From Eleftheria terrae (GTDB lineage: Bacteria; Pseudomonadota; Gammaproteobacteria; Burkholderiales; Burkholderiaceae_C): a stretch of 64,000 nt of DNA. The notes below the pieces were generated by a model. The model was not told the origin of the DNA, ran no database searches, and saw only the letters and a list, made by a program, of their open reading frames with translations. A program made the position numbers and the translations under genes. Location of the stretch: the NCBI RefSeq assembly GCF_030419005.1, contig NZ_CP106951.1, positions 1,612,001 through 1,676,000 of the forward strand, written 5' to 3'. Shown here piece by piece: positions 54,685 through 63,661 of the stretch. Every line of letters starts with the position of its first letter. Positions within the stretch are counted from its first letter, which is position 1.

Positions 54685-55317
54685 ATGAAACGCCTCTGGG
54701 ACATCTCGCCGCCCTTGTACGACGGCAGCCCCGTCTTTCCGGGCGACACGCCTTACCAGCAGCGCTGGTGCGCCACGCTGGGCCCCGGCTGCCCGGTCAA
54801 CGTGAGCCAGATGACGCTGTCGCCGCATGCCGGCGCCCATGCCGACGCGCCGCTGCACTATGCCAACGGCGCCACCCCCGCGGGCCTGTTGGCACTCGAC
54901 CCCTACCTGGGGCCCTGCCGCGTGGTGCACTGCATCGGCATCGGCCCGCTCATCCGCATCGAGCACCTGCAGGCCGCCGCGGCGCAGGGCGACCTGCCGC
55001 CGCGCCTGCTGGTGCGCACGTTCGAGCACGCCCCGGTGCACCGCTGGGTGGACGACTTCACTGCCTATTCGCCCGAGACGCTGCAGTGGCTGGCCGACCG
55101 CGGCGTGCGGCTGGTGGGCATCGACACCGCCTCGGTCGATCCGGCCGACAGCAAGAGCCTTGACGCCCACCAGGTGCTGCTGCAGCGGGAGCTGCGGGTG
55201 CTGGAGAACCTGGTGCTCGACGAGGTGCCGCCCGGCGACTATGAACTGATCGCCCTGCCGCTCAAGCTGGTGCAGGCCGATGCAAGTCCGGTGCGCGCCG
55301 TGCTGCGTGAACTGTGA
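54685..55317 (+). CDS. kynB: Arylformamidase (kynurenine formamidase)
   Basis: The 210-residue cyclase-family metal hydrolase converts N-formylkynurenine to kynurenine. The metal motif HAGAHADAPLHY is at about residues 50-61, and WDISPPLYDGSPVFPGDTPY opens the protein as in known KynB enzymes. Length matches the family (about 210). It is the first gene of kynB-kynU-kynA, followed 94 nt later by kynU. No adjacent kynR-type Lrp regulator is seen. Confidence 0.93.
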   Translation: MKRLWDISPPLYDGSPVFPGDTPYQQRWCATLGPGCPVNVSQMTLSPHAGAHADAPLHYANGATPAGLLALDPYLGPCRVVHCIGIGPLIRIEHLQAAAAQGDLPPRLLVRTFEHAPVHRWVDDFTAYSPETLQWLADRGVRLVGIDTASVDPADSKSLDAHQVLLQRELRVLENLVLDEVPPGDYELIALPLKLVQADASPVRAVLREL

Positions 55318-55411
55318 GACGGTCGCGGCGCTGGCTGCCCCTCGCCTCTTTCCTTTGACCCCCACGACAACGGGGACCGTGCCCGCCACTGTCCCCCCTG
55401 AGGAGACCCCC

Positions 55412-56683
55412 ATGACAACCCGTGAAGACTGCCTGGCGCAAGACCAGGCCGACCCGCTTGCGTCCCTGCGCGAGCTGTTTGACCTGCCCGAGGGCTGCCT
55501 GTACCTCGACGGCAATTCGCTCGGCGTGCTGCCGCGGGCGACCGCCCGGCGGGTGCAGCAGGTGGTGACCGAGGAGTGGGGCCGCGACCTGATCAAGAGC
55601 TGGAACACGGCCGGCTGGATCGACCTGCCCCAGCGCATCGGCAACAAGATCGGCCGCCTCATCGGCGCTGGCGACAACGAGGTGGTGGTGGCCGACTCCA
55701 CCTCCGTCAACCTCTACAAGGTGCTGATGGCGGCCGCCCGGCTGCAGCGCGAGCGTTCGCCCCAGCGGCGCGTGCTCGTGTCCGAGCGCAGCAACTTCCC
55801 GACCGACCTGTACATCGCCCAGAGCGTCTGCGAGGCCATGGGCTGGGAGCTGCAGCTGCTGGAGGCGCACGAGATCGAAGGCGGCCTCGCGCCGGAGGTG
55901 GCGGTGCTGATGCTCACGCACGTGAACTACCGCACCGGCCGCATGCACGACATGGCGCACCTGACGTCCCGCGCCCACGAGGCCGGCGCGCTGACGGTGT
56001 GGGACCTGGCCCATTCGGCCGGCGCCGTGCCGGTGGACTTGCTCGGCGCGGATGCCGACTTCGCGGTGGGCTGCGGCTACAAGTACCTGAACGGTGGCCC
56101 GGGGGCGCCTGCCTTCGTGTGGGCGCATCCGCGCCATGCGGGGCGCTTCTCGCAGCCCTTGTCCGGCTGGCTCGGCCATGTCGCGCCGTTCGAGTTCACG
56201 CCGCACTACACGCCGGCGGCCGGCATTGCCCGCTACCTCTGCGGGACCCCGCCGGTGATCTCGCTGGCCGCACTGGAGTGTGGCGTGGACACCGTGCTGG
56301 CGGCCGAGCCGGTCGGCGGCATGGCGGCGCTGCGGGCCAAGTCGGTCGCACTGACCACGCTGTTCGCCGAGCTGGTGGATACGCGCTGCGCCGGGCTGGG
56401 CCTGTCCATCGTCTCGCCCCGCGATGCCGCGCTGCGCGGCAGCCAGGTGTGCCTGACCTGCACCGAAGGAAGCTACGCCATCGTGCAGGCGCTGATCGCC
56501 CGCCAGGTGATCGGCGACTTCCGCGCCGGTGATGCCCGCACGCCAGACATCCTGCGCTTTGGCTTCACGCCCTTGTATTGCCGCTTCGTCGATGTGTGGG
56601 ATGCCGTAGAGCAGCTGCGCGAGGTATTGCAAAGCGGCGAATGGCGACGCCCCGAGTTCAATCGCCGGCATGCAGTGACCTGA
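55412..56683 (+). CDS. kynU: Kynureninase
   Basis: The 423-residue fold-type I PLP enzyme cleaves kynurenine to anthranilate and alanine. The PLP lysine is in [12 protein letters not shown] near residue 228, with [15 protein letters not shown] carrying the cofactor Asp and [11 protein letters not shown] the substrate loop. A ribosome site (GAGGAG) precedes the ATG at 55412. It lies between kynB and kynA in the same direction, 41 nt before kynA. Confidence 0.94.
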   Translation: MTTREDCLAQDQADPLASLRELFDLPEGCLYLDGNSLGVLPRATARRVQQVVTEEWGRDLIKSWNTAGWIDLPQRIGNKIGRLIGAGDNEVVVADSTSVNLYKVLMAAARLQRERSPQRRVLVSERSNFPTDLYIAQSVCEAMGWELQLLEAHEIEGGLAPEVAVLMLTHVNYRTGRMHDMAHLTSRAHEAGALTVWDLAHSAGAVPVDLLGADADFAVGCGYKYLNGGPGAPAFVWAHPRHAGRFSQPLSGWLGHVAPFEFTPHYTPAAGIARYLCGTPPVISLAALECGVDTVLAAEPVGGMAALRAKSVALTTLFAELVDTRCAGLGLSIVSPRDAALRGSQVCLTCTEGSYAIVQALIARQVIGDFRAGDARTPDILRFGFTPLYCRFVDVWDAVEQLREVLQSGEWRRPEFNRRHAVT

Positions 56684-56724
56684 GCACGAGCCAGAGACAG
56701 ACCAAGCGATTGAAGGAAGCGCAA

Positions 56725-57585
56725 ATGAGCACCCCCACCCCTGGCATTGGCCGCCCCGAGCAGATCGTGCACGAGGAGAAGGCCCAACTCGATTTCTCGC
56801 GGGACATGAGTTATGGCGACTACCTGCACCTGGACCAGGTGCTGAGTGCGCAGCACCCGCTGTCGCCGGACCACAACGAGCTGTTGTTCATCGTGCAGCA
56901 CCAGACCAGCGAGCTGTGGATGAAGCTGATGCTGCACGAGTTGCGTGCGGCGATCGCCTGCGTCTCGCGCGACGAGCTGGCGCCGGCGTTCAAGATGCTG
57001 GCGCGGGTCAGCAAGATCATGGAGCAGCTGGTGCATGCCTGGGACGTGCTGGCGACGATGACACCGCCCGAGTATTCGGCGATCCGCCCCTACCTGTCGA
57101 ACTCGAGCGGCTTCCAGAGCTGGCAGTACCGCTGCATCGAATTCGCGCTGGGCAACAAGAACCCGGCGATGCTGAAGCCGCACGCGCATCGCCAGGAGCG
57201 CCATGTCGAGGTGGAGCAGGCCCTGCAAGCGCCGTCGCTGTACGACGAGTCGCTACGCCTGCTGGCGCGGCGCGGCCTGGCGGTGCCTGCCAGCCACACC
57301 GAGCGCGACTGGACGCTGCCCTATGCCGAGAGCCATGACGTCGAGCAAGCCTGGCTGCAGGTGTACCGCGACCCGAACCGGTATTGGGACCTGTACCAGC
57401 TGGGCGAGGAGCTGACGGACCTGGAAGACACCTTCCGGCTCTGGCGCTTCCGCCATGTGACGACGGTGGAACGTGTCATCGGCTTCAAGCGCGGCACCGG
57501 CGGCACCTCGGGCGTGAGCTACCTGCGCAAGATGCTGGAGGTGGTGCTGTTCCCCGAGATCTGGAAGCTGCGCACGGACTTGTGA
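56725..57585 (+). CDS. kynA: Tryptophan 2,3-dioxygenase
   Basis: The 286-residue heme enzyme opens the indole ring of tryptophan to N-formylkynurenine. Conserved text includes [35 protein letters not shown] (distal histidine), SGFQSWQYR and the C-terminal [28 protein letters not shown] loop. GAAGGAAG precedes the ATG at 56725. It ends the kynB-U-A operon, which would turn tryptophan to anthranilate. Confidence 0.95.
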   Translation: MSTPTPGIGRPEQIVHEEKAQLDFSRDMSYGDYLHLDQVLSAQHPLSPDHNELLFIVQHQTSELWMKLMLHELRAAIACVSRDELAPAFKMLARVSKIMEQLVHAWDVLATMTPPEYSAIRPYLSNSSGFQSWQYRCIEFALGNKNPAMLKPHAHRQERHVEVEQALQAPSLYDESLRLLARRGLAVPASHTERDWTLPYAESHDVEQAWLQVYRDPNRYWDLYQLGEELTDLEDTFRLWRFRHVTTVERVIGFKRGTGGTSGVSYLRKMLEVVLFPEIWKLRTDL

Positions 57586-57649
57586 GGCCTGCAAGCCAGC
57601 CGCGGCTGCACTGATGCGGACCGCGGCGAACGCCAAGAGCCGATCCCCC

Positions 57650-57965
57650 GCCCACCTTTTGCCGCAGGGAAAGCAGGCCCCACCCGATGCGAAGCCAGGC
57701 GTGGGGCGTGGGTATAGGGGACCCCGTGCGGAGCGAGCGGAAGGGTGCCCCGCCCGCAGCGCGGGGACGGCGACCCTGGCCGAGCACCGTTTCAAGGGCG
57801 CGCAGCGCCCTCGAAACAGGGCGAGTTGCGCAGCCGCCTTCCGCTTGCGAGCACCGCAGAGGGTGCCTTCGCGCAGCGAAGGGACCCCCCGCCCGGGTTC
57901 GCCATTCTTTGCCTTCTTTCTTCGGCAAGACAAAAAATGAAGGTGCGCCGCGGGGCGCACATCCC
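57650..57965. repeat. Hairpin-rich intergenic repeat-like element
   Basis: This stretch holds a series of short perfect stems: GTTTC-A-AGGGCGC with its complement at 57789-57817 (GCA loop), CCTTCGC/GCGAAGG at 57866-57882 (GCA loop) and GTGCGCC/GGCGCAC at 57943-57960 (3-nt loop), plus CCCCGC/GCGGGG near 57760. The T-rich TTCTTTGCCTTCTTTCTTCGG segment and the following GGTGCGCCGCGGGGCGC text resemble interspersed intergenic elements I know from Comamonadaceae genomes. No protein is convincingly coded. Confidence 0.5.
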
Positions 57966-58272
57966 GGCACCGCACCCACAGGGCGCGCGCCTGCGCCAGC
58001 AGGCATCATCGCCTGCCTCAACCGGCATCCCACCCGCGCCGGCCTGCCGGCCTCCCAGCGAGGCATCGAGGCGGCACCTTCCGCTTGCGCCACTCGCCAC
58101 CCATGCCCCCGCCGGCCGGCATTCCCCTCTACGCCAGCCAGCCTCCCCACCTGCACCACCCAGCCCCACCCGCAGGGCCAGCCCCCCCGCCCTCCACCAC
58201 CAAAGCACCTAACAAGTGACCTAAGCCCCCGTAGAATCCCCCTTTTCCCGCCCTCCATCAACGAGACCCCTC
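57966..58272. promoter_or_regulatory. argG upstream region with candidate promoter
   Basis: The first 230 nt are cytosine-rich without recognised features. CTAACA (58209-58214) and TAGAAT (58232-58237), 17 nt apart, form a plausible sigma-70 promoter about 36 nt before argG. No ARG box was identified with confidence. Confidence 0.5.
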
Positions 58273-59598
<1,326 letters not shown>

Positions 59599-59688
59599 CC
59601 GGCACGATGCACTGATCGCTGCCCGGCAGCGCCGCGGGATGGCAGGCAAGGTCCATCCCGCGGCCATCACGGCTCAGCAGCCGCCAGC

Positions 59689-59718
59689 AAGAGGCCCGAC
59701 ACGGGCCTCTTGTCGTTT
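59689..59718 (+). terminator. Intrinsic terminator after argG
   Basis: A perfect 10-bp stem AAGAGGCCCG/CGGGCCTCTT with an ACA loop is followed by GTCGTTT. It lies 91 nt past the argG stop. The T-run is imperfect but the stem is strong. Confidence 0.75.
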
Positions 59719-59848
59719 CAAGCCCGCCCCGCCGTCAGCATCCTGCGGCCCGCGCACCCACCGGTGCAGTCCCCTTTGGCCTGCCGGCCGGCCTGAGCTG
59801 GGCACCTCAGCTCGACCGCCTCGCCCGCCGGGCGCAAGGCGCCCGCCC

Positions 59849-60199
59849 TCACTCGCCCTCCGCAGCCGCGGGCCTGCTCCTCGACCGTTGGCGCTGCCAG
59901 CGCAAGGCCCATTGCGTCAACGGCGCAAACGCCTCGAGCAGCGCCAGGCCCAGCGGAGCCAGGCGATAGCCGCCGCCGTCGGCCTCGCCCCCCCGGTCCA
60001 GCAGCCCGGCGTCGCGCAGTTCACCGAGCCGCTGGTTCAACACGCTCGGCGACAGTCCGCCGCACTGCTCCTGCAGCTGCCGAAACGTCAGCGGCCCGGC
60101 CCGCAGCTCCCACACCACCCGCAGCAGCCAGCGCTGCTGGAACAAGGCCAGCGCCTCGTTGATCGCCTGCTTCGCCGCCTCGACCCGCGCCTGTGTCAT
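59849..60199 (-). CDS. HxlR/MarR-like winged-helix regulator
   Basis: The 116-residue protein matches the HxlR helix-turn-helix family: WLLRVVWELRAGPLTFRQLQEQCGGLSPSVLNQRLGELRDAGLLDR is the winged-helix core (about residues 24-70), followed by the wing and YRLAPLGLALLEAFAPLTQWALRW. It has no ligand domain. It is divergent from the carboxymuconolactone-decarboxylase-like gene; two matching inverted repeats lie in the spacer and are its likely operators. It probably represses that gene and itself. Confidence 0.85.
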   Translation of the reverse strand: MTQARVEAAKQAINEALALFQQRWLLRVVWELRAGPLTFRQLQEQCGGLSPSVLNQRLGELRDAGLLDRGGEADGGGYRLAPLGLALLEAFAPLTQWALRWQRQRSRSRPAAAEGE

Positions 60200-60249
60200 C
60201 CCGATCTCCCGTGCACGCCCGTTGGAACCGCCACTTCATTGCCAGTCGG

Positions 60250-60270
60250 TTGCTACTGAAAAAGTAGCGA
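60250..60270. promoter_or_regulatory. HxlR operator candidate 1
   Basis: TTGCTAC-N7-GTAGCGA is an inverted repeat with 7-nt arms and a 7-nt spacer (six of seven positions pair), located 51 nt from the regulator start. It mirrors operator 2. Confidence 0.65.
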
Positions 60271-60294
60271 AACACCGCCACCCATGATAGCGTG

Positions 60295-60315
60295 TCGCTA
60301 CGAAAACCGTAGCAA
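60295..60315. promoter_or_regulatory. HxlR operator candidate 2
   Basis: TCGCTAC-N7-GTAGCAA has the arms of site 1 in inverted order, centre-to-centre 45 bp away, 16 nt before the downstream start codon. Both together suggest cooperative binding by two regulator dimers. Confidence 0.65.
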
Positions 60316-60330
60316 CCACAGGAGTGGACC

Positions 60331-60873
60331 ATGTCCCGGATTCCGCCCGCGCAAGCGCCTTATGCCCCCGCCGTCCAGGCCGCCTTCGACAGCATCATGC
60401 CGGCGGGCGTCGCGCCACTTGCGCTGTTTCGCACGCTGGCGGTGGCGCCGCGTGTGTTCGAGCGCTTCCGGGCCGGCGCGCTGCTGGACCGGGGCCCGCT
60501 GTCGCTGCGCCAGCGCGAGATCGCCATTGCCCGCACCTGCGCCCTCAACGGCTGTGAATACGAGTGGGGGGTGCACGTGACCTTCTTCGCCGAGAAGGCC
60601 CGGCTCTCGCCCGAACAGCTGCGCGCCACCGTGGACGGCTCGCCAGCCGGCTGGTCGCACGAGGAGCAGGCCATCCTCGCCCTGTGCGAAGAACTGCACC
60701 GGGGCACGCAGCTGTCCGACGACTTGTGGGCCACACTGCAGCAGCACTTCAGCACCGAGCAGATCCTGGAGCTGATGGCCCTGGCCGGCTTCTACCGCAC
60801 GGTGGCCCTCTTCGCCAACGGGCTGCGCCTGCCACTGGAGCCCTATGCGGCCCGCTTTCCGGCCACCGCCTGA
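60331..60873 (+). CDS. Carboxymuconolactone decarboxylase family protein
   Basis: The 180-residue helical protein matches the CMD/AhpD-like superfamily: LSLRQREIAIARTCALNGCEYEWGVHVTFFAEKA is the core helix pair (about residues 50-85), with conserved Glu, Cys and His. The cysteines are spaced Cys-x4-Cys rather than the Cys-x-x-Cys of AhpD peroxidases, so alkylhydroperoxidase activity is not assured. AGGAG stands 7 nt before the ATG at 60331. It is controlled, by inference, by the divergent HxlR regulator, whose families often respond to electrophiles or aldehydes. Confidence 0.85.
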   Translation: MSRIPPAQAPYAPAVQAAFDSIMPAGVAPLALFRTLAVAPRVFERFRAGALLDRGPLSLRQREIAIARTCALNGCEYEWGVHVTFFAEKARLSPEQLRATVDGSPAGWSHEEQAILALCEELHRGTQLSDDLWATLQQHFSTEQILELMALAGFYRTVALFANGLRLPLEPYAARFPATA

Positions 60874-61323
60874 AGTGGCCGGCGTGGGCACGCCACAAAG
60901 ACGAAAGCCGGCGTGGAGGCCACGCCGGCTTCGAGATCGGGGCACCAGTCACCCTGCGAACCAGGACGGAACAAGGCCCCCGGAAGTCGGTCACCTCCCT
61001 GACAGGCACCTGCAAGACAGGCCCTGCCCCTACTGACCGCTTCCGAGGAGAAGGTGCCGGCCCGCGGGGCCGGCAGGTCGCTCGACCGGAGATCACGGCA
61101 GCCATCGGGCCCCGATCGACAGGGCTCGATGCTTCATCTCCGGGGCGACGAGGCCCCGTATCCGGTGTGTCCTCGCCGCGATGACAGCGTGACGCAAGTG
61201 TCGCCCCGCCTGCCCCCGAGCACCATCCCCCACGGGAGGGTCCTCCGCCCCTCAAGCCGGGGATGGCCCTTTGCAGCAGGTACCATGGCCGCTTCGCCTT
61301 TCCGATCCACCGACTGAAGAACC
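60874..61323. other. Structured 450-nt intergenic region before ppnP
   Basis: No gene is recognised. Several perfect stems are present: AAGCCGGCGTGG/CCACGCCGGCTT at 60905-60931 (3-nt loop, no T-run, a possible end signal for the upstream gene), GCCGGCCC/GGGCCGGC at 61056-61074, CCGGAGAT/ATCTCCGG at 61086-61143, and CGGGGC/GCCCCG at 61141-61158. The last two share three bases and exclude each other. This could be an RNA leader or an independent RNA; no known riboswitch or ncRNA family was matched. Confidence 0.4.
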
Positions 61324-61641
61324 ATGAGCAAGCAGATCGCCAACGTCTCCGTCAACGCACAAGCCAATGTCTATTTCGACGGCAAATGTGTCTCGCATAC
61401 GGTCACCCTGCCGGACGGCACCCGCAAGAGCGTGGGCGTGATCCTGCCCGCCACGCTGACCTTCAACACCGGTGCGCCGGAAGTGATGGAATCGGTGGCC
61501 GGTGCCTGCCAGGTGAAGCTGGCAGGCCAGACCGAATGGCAGCGCTACGAGGCGGGGCAGTCCTTCGAAGTGCCGGGCCAGTCGAGCTTCGAGATCAAGG
61601 TCGAGGGCGAGCCCTACCACTACGTCTGCCACTTCGGCTGA
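61324..61641 (+). CDS. ppnP: Pyrimidine/purine nucleoside phosphorylase PpnP (DUF1255)
   Basis: The 105-residue single-cupin protein matches PpnP (YaiE), which phosphorolyses several nucleosides to base and ribose-1-phosphate. Family text: [46 protein letters not shown] and [22 protein letters not shown]. Length matches (E. coli protein 94). It stands alone and is followed by a 20-bp perfect palindrome. Confidence 0.93.
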   Translation: MSKQIANVSVNAQANVYFDGKCVSHTVTLPDGTRKSVGVILPATLTFNTGAPEVMESVAGACQVKLAGQTEWQRYEAGQSFEVPGQSSFEIKVEGEPYHYVCHFG

Positions 61642-61650
61642 GCCACAGCC

Positions 61651-61670
61651 GCGGGCGGTGCACCGCCCGC
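61651..61670. terminator. Perfect 20-bp palindrome after ppnP
   Basis: GCGGGCGGTGCACCGCCCGC is a perfect palindrome 9 nt past the ppnP stop. It has no T-run in either direction, so it may be a weak terminator or a protein site between the convergent genes. Confidence 0.4.
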
Positions 61671-61680
61671 AGGCCGGAAT

Positions 61681-61706
61681 GAAAAAGGGCCGCAGATGCG
61701 GCCCTT
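61681..61706 (-). terminator. Intrinsic terminator of the CsgG-like gene
   Basis: On the minus strand a 10-bp stem (AAGGGCCGCA with TGCGGCCCTT, 2-nt loop) is followed by T residues (61686-61682), 27 nt past the CsgG-like stop codon. Confidence 0.8.
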
Positions 61707-61733
61707 GTGCTGCTGTCCGGCCCAGCGCCGCGA

Positions 61734-62591
61734 TCAGCGTTGCGGCGTCGAGCCGCCCTGCACGCCCAGCCGGCCGCCGGTCCCCAGGCCGCCGCGCACT
61801 TCCTGCGCCTTGTAGTTGCGAACCGCGCGCACCATCTGGTTGTAGGAGTCGGCAAACGCCGCCACCACCACCTTGCCCTGCGGCGTGTTGCCATAGGCAC
61901 CGACGCCCACCGCGGCGCCCTTGTAGGCGCCGGCCAGCACACCGAAGTCGATGTTGCTGGAGCTGCCTTCGGCCGCCGCCAGCTGCACGCCCGAGCGGTT
62001 GTCGATGAGCGTCAGCATCGTCGACGCGTCGTTGAACTTCATCGAGCCGCCCACCGCACTGATGACGCTGCCGACACGGCCGCCGACCAGGCCGCGCAGG
62101 CCGCCGGTGTCCTTCTCGCTGAAGGTCACGCTGGGGCTCATCGTGTAGTCGGCAGCCACCATCTGGCCCTTGCCGAAGTTGCTGTTCTTGCGCAGCTCGC
62201 CGCTTTCTTCCAGGCCGCGTTCCTGGCGCATGTTGCGCATCGCCACACCACGCTCGACCACGACGAAGCAGTTGGACTGCTGCACCAGCATGCGCAGCAC
62301 CGGGATGGTGGACTGCAGCTTGTGGCTGCGCAGGTCGGCGTACCACGACGAGCCCTGGTCCTCGACCAGCGCCACCGTACCGAGCGACTCGGTGCAGCGC
62401 TCCATGTCCGGATTGGCGTTCTCCGCCGTCGAGCCGGCGGCTGCGCCGGTGGCCGCCGTCTTGGCGCGGGTGTCCCCCATCGTCGGTGCAGTGGCCATGC
62501 AGCCCCCCAGCACCAAGGCCACGCCCACCACCATGGCGGCGCGCACGCCCACCGCCACGCCAGACCCGTTCATTCCAGACACCGCTTGCAT
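61734..62591 (-). CDS. CsgG/HfaB family lipoprotein
   Basis: The 285-residue protein has a lipoprotein signal with lipobox LGGC near residue 30 and a CsgG-like domain: ESLGTVALVEDQGSSW, the TIPVLRMLVQQSNCFVVVERG segment and LTLIDNRSGVQLAAAEGSSS, typical of CsgG/HfaB. CsgG forms the curli secretion pore, HfaB anchors holdfast; the many solitary members have no assigned function. No csgABEF or holdfast genes are present. GGGAG stands just ahead of the ATG at 62591. It lies downstream of the GRDP-like gene in the same direction. Confidence 0.82.
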   Translation of the reverse strand: MQAVSGMNGSGVAVGVRAAMVVGVALVLGGCMATAPTMGDTRAKTAATGAAAGSTAENANPDMERCTESLGTVALVEDQGSSWYADLRSHKLQSTIPVLRMLVQQSNCFVVVERGVAMRNMRQERGLEESGELRKNSNFGKGQMVAADYTMSPSVTFSEKDTGGLRGLVGGRVGSVISAVGGSMKFNDASTMLTLIDNRSGVQLAAAEGSSSNIDFGVLAGAYKGAAVGVGAYGNTPQGKVVVAAFADSYNQMVRAVRNYKAQEVRGGLGTGGRLGVQGGSTPQR

Positions 62592-62735
62592 ACCCGCTCC
62601 CCGTCGATTCCCGCCCGAGCCGCGCGGCGCACGGCCGCGACCCGCACCGGGCCCCAAAGGCTCGGCATGGTAACGAGAAGTGGCCCCGGCGGCTGTCCCT
62701 AAGTTGAGGTACCCCCCCTTGAGCGGGGGGCGCCA

Positions 62736-63566
62736 TCAGTCGCCGCCGCCGCCACCGCAGCCGCCGCCACAGCCGCCGCCGCCGTCCCCTCCGCCTTCGC
62801 CGCCGCCGTCCCCGCCGCCAGCGTCGCTGCCGCCGTCGCCGGCACAGCTGCTGCCGCTGTCGCTGCCGCCGCCGCATCCCGAACCGCTCAACGCGGTGGC
62901 GCAGTAGCTCGGGTTGGCGGCGTCGGGCGCGAGTTCGCGGCAGTCCAGGCTGTAGCGAAAGCCGTCGGCAATCGCCAGCTGGGTGTCCAGCGCGAACAGC
63001 AGGGGCAGCTGGCTCGGCCGCCGGGGATCGAGGCCCTGCACGCGGCAGGCGTGCCGCCAGGTGGTGCGCAGGGCCTGGTTGAGGCCCGGGCGGCCCTGCT
63101 GCAGCGTCGCGGCCGGCCGGTGGTGGAAGAAGTGGCCGAAGCCGCGCTGGCAGAAGTCGCGGTACGCCTGGGTGTCGAGGATGAACTCGTGCCACATCCG
63201 GTCGGCCACCTGCGAGGGCATGGCAATGAAGGCGCCGGCCCGCAGGTAGACCACAAAGAACTGCCGCAGGCCGTGCTCCACCAGGTCCAGCTCCGCGGCG
63301 AGAAGGTGCGGGTAGGCCTTGCCGACCGCCTGCTGCAGGTGGCGAGGCAGGGGCGCGTGGCGCAGGAAGTGCTCACGCTGCTCGCGCAACAGGCGGCGCA
63401 GCTTGGAGTGCGCCCACAGGCACAGGAGGCTGGCGACGAGCGCGAGCAGCCAGTGGCTGCCCGAGCCGGTCAGCACCGGCCACCAGGCGGCAGCCGCCGC
63501 CAGTCCCAGCAGGAAGGGCGCGGCGCGCCACACGAGGGTGGCGGCAGGCTGGAGGATGAGGCTCAT
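62736..63566 (-). CDS. GRDP-like membrane protein with Gly/Cys/Asp-rich C-terminal tail
   Basis: The 276-residue protein has two N-terminal hydrophobic segments (residues about 10-50), a soluble domain with the GRDP-like motif VADRMWHEFILDTQAYRDFC (about residue 120-140) and the FHHRP segment, and a tail from about residue 228 composed almost only of Gly, Ser, Asp and Cys (at least six cysteines). The plant glycine-rich-domain family PF07173 shares the WHxF..D..Y..FC pattern. Function is unknown. The ATG at 63566 precedes a clear transmembrane helix; the upstream open frame is antisense noise of murB. Its end is followed by a CCCCCC/GGGGGG hairpin at 62712-62729. Confidence 0.68.
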   Translation of the reverse strand: MSLILQPAATLVWRAAPFLLGLAAAAAWWPVLTGSGSHWLLALVASLLCLWAHSKLRRLLREQREHFLRHAPLPRHLQQAVGKAYPHLLAAELDLVEHGLRQFFVVYLRAGAFIAMPSQVADRMWHEFILDTQAYRDFCQRGFGHFFHHRPAATLQQGRPGLNQALRTTWRHACRVQGLDPRRPSQLPLLFALDTQLAIADGFRYSLDCRELAPDAANPSYCATALSGSGCGGGSDSGSSCAGDGGSDAGGGDGGGEGGGDGGGGCGGGCGGGGGD

Positions 63567-63661
63567 TCTTGTTGTTCTCCCTTGTTGTTGTTCTTGGCGC
63601 GCACTGTCGCGTGCCGGCATGACATTTCCGTGACAGGCGCCCTCCCGGCACCGGCCCGTGC

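Noticed and set aside
60905..60931. 12-bp stem after the CMD-family gene considered as an intrinsic terminator
   Set aside because: No T-run follows on either strand, so it is only mentioned within the intergenic region.
62680..62907. Plus-strand open frame made mostly of prolines
   Set aside because: It is the antisense image of the Gly-rich C-terminal tail of the minus-strand gene.
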